A DNA stretch of 43,682 bases from NCBI GenBank assembly GCA_029946105.1, contig JAQSDW010000094.1, positions 1 to 43,682 of the forward strand, read 5' to 3'. Shown here in pieces: positions 39,908 to 43,682 of this stretch. The DNA is from Reyranella sp. (GTDB lineage: Bacteria > Pseudomonadota > Alphaproteobacteria > Reyranellales > Reyranellaceae). Within the stretch, counting starts at the first letter, position 1. The number at the start of each line of letters is the position of its first letter. The notes beneath the pieces were generated by a model. That model did not search any database. It had not been told where the DNA came from and saw only the letters and a program-made list of their open reading frames with translations. Position numbers and translations under genes: made by a program.

Positions 39908-41128
39908 ATGAGCTTTGACGTCGCCGCAGTTCGTGGCCAGTTTCCGATCCTGTCCGAGATCATCGACGGTCGGCCGATCCACTATCTCGACAATGGCGCA
40001 TCGGCGCAGACGCCCGATGCGGTGCTCGACGCCGTGCGAACCTACGAAACCACGGGCCGCGCCAATGTCCTGCGCGGCGTCCATCGGCTCGCCGAGCGGG
40101 CGACCGACGCCTACGAGAACGCACGCGCCGACGTCGCGCGATTTCTCGGCGTTCAGCCGATGGAGATCGTATTCACCGGCGGATGTACCGCGGCGATCAA
40201 TCTGGTCGCCTATTCCTACGGCTCGCTGCTGAAGCCGGGCGATCGCATCCTGCTGTCGGAGCTCGAACACCATTCCAACATCGTGCCGTGGCAGCTCCTG
40301 CGCGCGCGCGCCGGCCTCGAGATCGACATGATCCCGGTGACGACCGATGGCCGGATCGATCTCGAAAAACTCCCGGGCCTTCTCACGCCGCGGACCAGGC
40401 TCATCTCGCTGGCGCATGTCTCCAACGTGACCGGTGCGATGATCGATGTCGGCGCCGTGGTCGCCGCCGCAAAGTCCGTCGGCGCCAAGGTCATGCTCGA
40501 TGGCGCACAGCGCGCACCGCACGGGCCCGTCGACCTGCCGTCGCTCGGCATCGATTTCTATGTCTTTGCCGGTCACAAGGCCTATGGGCCGAACGGCATT
40601 GGCGTTTTGTGGGCCAAGCCGGACCTGCTCGACGCCATGCCGCCTTTCATGGGTGGTGGCTCGATGATCGGCCGAGTGACTTTCGCCGAGACGACCTGGG
40701 CGCCGCCGCCGCGTCGCTTCGAAGCGGGGACGCCACCCATCGGGCCCGCGATCGGCCTCGGCGCCGCCTGCAAATGGATGCAGGCACTGGACTGGACTGG
40801 CGCGCACGCGCACGAAATGACGATGGTGCAGCACCTGATGGATGGTCTGCAGAAGATCGACGGTGCACGGATATTCGGACCGGCAGGACTGCAGAACCGC
40901 TATCCCGTCGTGTCATTCACGCTGGACGGCGTGCACCCGCACGATGTCGCCCAGACCCTCGATTCCTTCGGCGTCGCCGTGCGTGCCGGCCATCACTGTG
41001 CGCAGCCGCTCATGGACCGCTTCGATCTCGACGGCACGACCCGGGTTTCAATGGCGCCGTACAACGACGGCAGCGACATCGACGCCCTGCTGACCGGCGT
41101 CCGCCGCGCGGCCAAGACCCTGCGATGA
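39908..41128 (+). CDS. sufS: cysteine desulfurase, SufS-like
   Basis: A 406-residue class V PLP enzyme of the SufS/CsdA group that takes sulfur from cysteine as an enzyme persulfide. The PLP lysine is K224 in FAGHKAYGPNGIG, ELEHHSNIVPW (H121) stacks on PLP, and the persulfide cysteine is C364 in VRAGHHCAQPLM. The N-terminus VRGQFPILSEIIDGRPIHYL is family-typical. The gene is 10 bases after the molybdopterin fusion gene and overlaps sufU by 4 bases. No sufB, sufC or sufD is present, so it is not in a normal Suf operon. Its place suggests sulfur supply for molybdenum-cofactor sulfuration; general Fe-S assembly remains possible. Confidence 0.93.
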   Translation: MSFDVAAVRGQFPILSEIIDGRPIHYLDNGASAQTPDAVLDAVRTYETTGRANVLRGVHRLAERATDAYENARADVARFLGVQPMEIVFTGGCTAAINLVAYSYGSLLKPGDRILLSELEHHSNIVPWQLLRARAGLEIDMIPVTTDGRIDLEKLPGLLTPRTRLISLAHVSNVTGAMIDVGAVVAAAKSVGAKVMLDGAQRAPHGPVDLPSLGIDFYVFAGHKAYGPNGIGVLWAKPDLLDAMPPFMGGGSMIGRVTFAETTWAPPPRRFEAGTPPIGPAIGLGAACKWMQALDWTGAHAHEMTMVQHLMDGLQKIDGARIFGPAGLQNRYPVVSFTLDGVHPHDVAQTLDSFGVAVRAGHHCAQPLMDRFDLDGTTRVSMAPYNDGSDIDALLTGVRRAAKTLR

Positions 41129-41532
41129 GCGACCAGCTCTACCAGGACCGGATCGTGGCGCTCGCCAAGGCCAAGACCGGCGCGGGCAAGCTGGCGGCGC
41201 CGACGAAATCGGCCCGTCGCGACAACCCGCTGTGCGGCGACCGCGTGACGATCGACGTCCGGCTGGACGGGCAGGGACGGATCGAAGAGATCGCCCATCA
41301 GGTGCGCGGCTGCCTGCTCTGCCAGGCGTCGGCCTCGGCCTTGTCTTCGGTCGCCGTGGGCCGGGACGCGGCGGGCATTGCCGCCGTGCGTCATGATGCC
41401 GAACGGGCAATCGGACGGGAGGCAGGCGAAGCCGCCGAACCGTTCGCCGCCTTCGCACCCGTGGCCGCACACAAGTCGCGGCAGGAGTGCGTGCTGCTGC
41501 CGTTCGAGGCTCTGAAAGACGCTCTCTCCTAG
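41125..41532 (+). CDS. sufU: SufU-like sulfur acceptor / Fe-S scaffold protein
   Basis: A 135-residue protein of the IscU/SufU fold. The metal and sulfur ligands are C37 and D39 in NPLCGDRV, C63 in RGCLLCQASAS and C122 in QECVLLPFEAL; an extra C66 follows C63. The gap between the second and third Cys (59 residues) matches SufU, the zinc-bound persulfide acceptor of SufS in Firmicutes, rather than IscU, whose gap is about 43. This supports a sulfur-relay role over a scaffold role. It overlaps sufS by 4 bases (ATGA) and ends the series that began with moxR. Confidence 0.88.
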   Translation: MSDQLYQDRIVALAKAKTGAGKLAAPTKSARRDNPLCGDRVTIDVRLDGQGRIEEIAHQVRGCLLCQASASALSSVAVGRDAAGIAAVRHDAERAIGREAGEAAEPFAAFAPVAAHKSRQECVLLPFEALKDALS

Positions 41533-41605
41533 TTTCGTCGCGCCGCCGCCCCGCTTGGGACATAGTCAGAGGTCACGGTGTGTGCTGCATCGCCGGGGAG
41601 GCTTT

Positions 41606-43633
41606 ATGCGACACTTTCTCACCAGTCTGGCTCTGTTGGGCCTTTTCGCGTTTCCAACCCTCGCCTTCGCCCAGGACCTCGCGCTGAAACGGGTCATGCT
41701 GTCGTCGGGCGGCATGGGTTACTTCGAATACGAAGCCACCGTCGACGGCGACGCGACGTTGAAGCTCACGGTTTCGCTCCCGCAGGTCGACGACGTGCTG
41801 AAGAGCCTGGTCGTCTATGACGACAAAGGCGGGGTCGGCGGTCTCAGCCTGCCGGGCCGCGAGCCGCTGGCCCAGGCCTTCAAGGACCTCCCGTTCGATC
41901 AGGAGTCGCTCGGATCGCCCAGTCAGCTGCTGGCCACTCTGAAGGGAGCGCAGGTCACGGTCGGTGGCAGCCGCTCGGTGTCAGGCCGCATCGTCTCGGT
42001 CCAGGAAGAGACCGTTGCCCTCGGCAGCGACAAGGGAACGACCACGCGTACGCGCGTCACCTTGTTCACCGATCGCGGCCTGCAGCAGTTCATTCTGGAA
42101 GACGCCGAGAACCTGCAGTTCGCCGACGCCGCATTGCGTGACAAGGTCGGCCAGGCCTTGATCGCCATCCAGGGAAATCGCGCCAAGGATGCCCGCACCA
42201 TCGAACTGTCGACACGCGGCGCGGGCAAACGCACCGTCCGTGTTGCCTATATCGTCGAGGCACCGGTGTGGAAGGCGTCCTACCGCCTGACCCTCGGAGC
42301 GGACCCGACAGCGGCCCGCTCGGCGCTGCAGGGCTGGGCCACGATCGAGAACCTGAGCGGCCAGGACTGGAAGGACGTCGAGCTCACGTTGGTATCGGGC
42401 CGGCCGGTCGCCTTCAGACAGGCTCTCTACGACGCCTATTACGTCACACGGCCGGAAGTGCCGGTCGAAGTCGCCGGACGTCTTGTGCCCAACGTGGATC
42501 GTGGAGGCGTTGCCACCAGCCAGCCCAAGGCATCGACCATGCCGGCCATGCCCGCGCCGTCGCCGTATCGTCCGCAACAGGAACGCACGATGGCGCCGGC
42601 CGGTGCGCCCCCGCCGCCACCGCCGCCCGTCGCCGCCGCGGCCGACCAGATCGAGGCCACGGATGCCGCGACCCAGGTCATCTTCAAGTTCCCGCGCGCC
42701 GTCAGCGTCGACAACGGCCGAACGCTGTCGATCCCGATCATCGACCGGCAGGTCCCGGCGTTGCGGATGGCGCTCTATCAAGCCGACACGGCTGCGCGCA
42801 ATCCGCTGGCCGCCATCCGGCTCACCAACGACGGCGAGAGCGGCCTGCCGCCGGGCCTGATCACGATCTACGAGCGCGACAAGACCGGAAACGTCTCCTA
42901 CGTGGGCGATGCCCGCCTGTCGGCCTTCCCGATCGGCGAAACACGGCTGCTGGCCTATGCGCTCGACGAGAAGATCATCATCGAACGCGATGTTGCCCAG
43001 GCCGACCGGCTCGCCACCGGAACCATTTCCCAAGGCGCGTTGAAGCTGTCGCGCATCGTGCGCCAGACCACGACCTACCGCGTGCGCGGGCCTGCCAAGG
43101 AGCCGCGCCAGCTCGTGGTCGTGCAGCGCCGGCTGGCGGGTTGGACGCTGACCAAGCCCGACGCCAAGGGCATCGACATCAGCGAAGGCAACTACCGCAT
43201 CTCATTCGCCCTGCCGGGCGGCGACCAGACCCAGACCTTCGAGGTCGTGCAGGAGCAGACGCAGCAGCAGGAGCTGCGCCTGGTCGACGGCTCGCCCGAT
43301 CAGATCCGCGTCTATGCCCAGGCACGCGAGTTCGACGCCAAGACCCGGGAGGCGCTGACCAAGGTTCTGCAATTGCAGCAGGCCGTCGCCGAGGCGCAGC
43401 GCAAGGTGACCCAGGTCGACGCCGAGCGGCAGCAGATCGTCCAGGAACAGGCGCGGTTGCGCGAAAACCTCGCCCGAGTGCCGGCCAACAGCGACCTGCA
43501 GCGACGCTACCTCGCGACCCTCGACAAGCAGGAAACACAGCTCGAGGTCCTGGCCGGACGCCGGTCTGACGCCGAGAAAAGCGTCGAGGGTGCCCGCGAC
43601 GCGCTCAGGACTTACGTCGCCCAGATCGGCTAG
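41606..43633 (+). CDS. exported DUF4139 domain protein
   Basis: A 675-residue secreted protein with a clear Sec signal (MRHFLTSLALLGLFAFPTLA, cleaved at AFAQ-D). The middle contains the DUF4139 region, with VRVAYIVEAPVWKASYRLTL and ATIENLSGQDWKDVELTLVS, which is the typical motif. A Pro/Ala-rich linker with seven prolines (about residues 330-350) splits it, and the second part has IYERDKTGNVSYVGDARLSA and VFALP-like strands. The last 90 residues are a coiled coil (QQAVAEAQRKVTQVDAERQQ onward). Members are annotated as mucoidy-inhibitor-like, but no activity is established. The ATG at 41606 has GGGGAGG upstream. It lies 73 bp after sufU and probably has its own promoter. Confidence 0.85.
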   Translation: MRHFLTSLALLGLFAFPTLAFAQDLALKRVMLSSGGMGYFEYEATVDGDATLKLTVSLPQVDDVLKSLVVYDDKGGVGGLSLPGREPLAQAFKDLPFDQESLGSPSQLLATLKGAQVTVGGSRSVSGRIVSVQEETVALGSDKGTTTRTRVTLFTDRGLQQFILEDAENLQFADAALRDKVGQALIAIQGNRAKDARTIELSTRGAGKRTVRVAYIVEAPVWKASYRLTLGADPTAARSALQGWATIENLSGQDWKDVELTLVSGRPVAFRQALYDAYYVTRPEVPVEVAGRLVPNVDRGGVATSQPKASTMPAMPAPSPYRPQQERTMAPAGAPPPPPPPVAAAADQIEATDAATQVIFKFPRAVSVDNGRTLSIPIIDRQVPALRMALYQADTAARNPLAAIRLTNDGESGLPPGLITIYERDKTGNVSYVGDARLSAFPIGETRLLAYALDEKIIIERDVAQADRLATGTISQGALKLSRIVRQTTTYRVRGPAKEPRQLVVVQRRLAGWTLTKPDAKGIDISEGNYRISFALPGGDQTQTFEVVQEQTQQQELRLVDGSPDQIRVYAQAREFDAKTREALTKVLQLQQAVAEAQRKVTQVDAERQQIVQEQARLRENLARVPANSDLQRRYLATLDKQETQLEVLAGRRSDAEKSVEGARDALRTYVAQIG

Positions 43634-43682
43634 AGTCTTTTCGGTTCATATCGAAGCATATCCAGCGTTAGCGATGTATCGA

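Noticed and set aside
41555..41605. Upstream TTG start for the DUF4139 protein
   Set aside because: It would place 17 polar residues before an otherwise perfect signal peptide. The ATG at 41606 has GGGGAGG upstream.

Overview
The window reads as chromosomal DNA of a GC-rich alphaproteobacterium. Supporting signs are the tolC / PopZ-like DUF2497 / valS neighbourhood, a ParE-type topoisomerase, a quinone-type PyrD, a Zur-like Fur regulator facing hisI, a Bug/TctC solute receptor, and REP-like palindromes between genes. I cannot name the genus. Coding density is very high. I see no prophage, CRISPR array, IS transposase or plasmid function. The only mobile-DNA trace is a broken DUF559 gene between two arms of a 42-bp perfect inverted repeat.

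Layout. (1) 71-3837: a GNAT acetyltransferase; a minus-strand run hisI > lipoprotein > MFS exporter > ATC-hydrolase-like protein; a divergent Zur-like regulator. (2) 3866-4297: REP-like repeats around the DUF559 remnant. (3) 4305-9755: a minus-strand sulfur and amino-acid block: cysteine synthase, ribokinase, AlaX editing protein, 3-mercaptopyruvate sulfurtransferase, GNAT and cystathionine beta-lyase, with a second REP pair inside it. (4) 9842-10756: a Nudix hydrolase, tRNA-Asn with its own terminator, and tRNA-Cys with a clear promoter. (5) 10914-17605 on the plus strand: a Pcm-like methyltransferase, TolC, a PopZ-like protein, a terminator, ValS, and a MerR regulator fused to a P-loop domain. 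(6) 17639-24991: two divergent gene sets that look catabolic. The minus set is EamA exporter > CaiB CoA-transferase > thiolase-like protein > PhyH dioxygenase > GNAT. The plus set is a Bug receptor and a Rieske oxygenase. (7) 24983-28804 on the minus strand: parE, a secreted unknown and pyrD. (8) 28912-32717 on the plus strand: YciA thioesterase, DUF1007, NicO nickel/cobalt transporter, EamA exporter and a PrpB-like lyase. An amidase and an SDR face it on the minus strand. (9) 35002-41532: MoxR ATPase (CoxD-like), VWA protein (CoxE-like), a split XdhC, a molybdopterin-binding/MobA-like fusion, SufS and SufU. (10) 41606-43633: an exported DUF4139 protein.

The most interesting unit is region 9. 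It carries the maturation genes known from CO dehydrogenase and xanthine dehydrogenase systems, but no molybdenum hydroxylase. It runs with almost no gaps into a cysteine desulfurase and its SufU partner, which suggests sulfur delivery to the molybdenum cofactor. Next in interest are the MerR/P-loop fusion, which has a MerR-style 19-bp-spacer promoter in front, and the DUF559 remnant between inverted repeats. After these come the thiolase-like protein without a normal active-site cysteine and the duplicated -35 box of the tRNA-Cys promoter. All family assignments are from reading the sequence; no database search was run.
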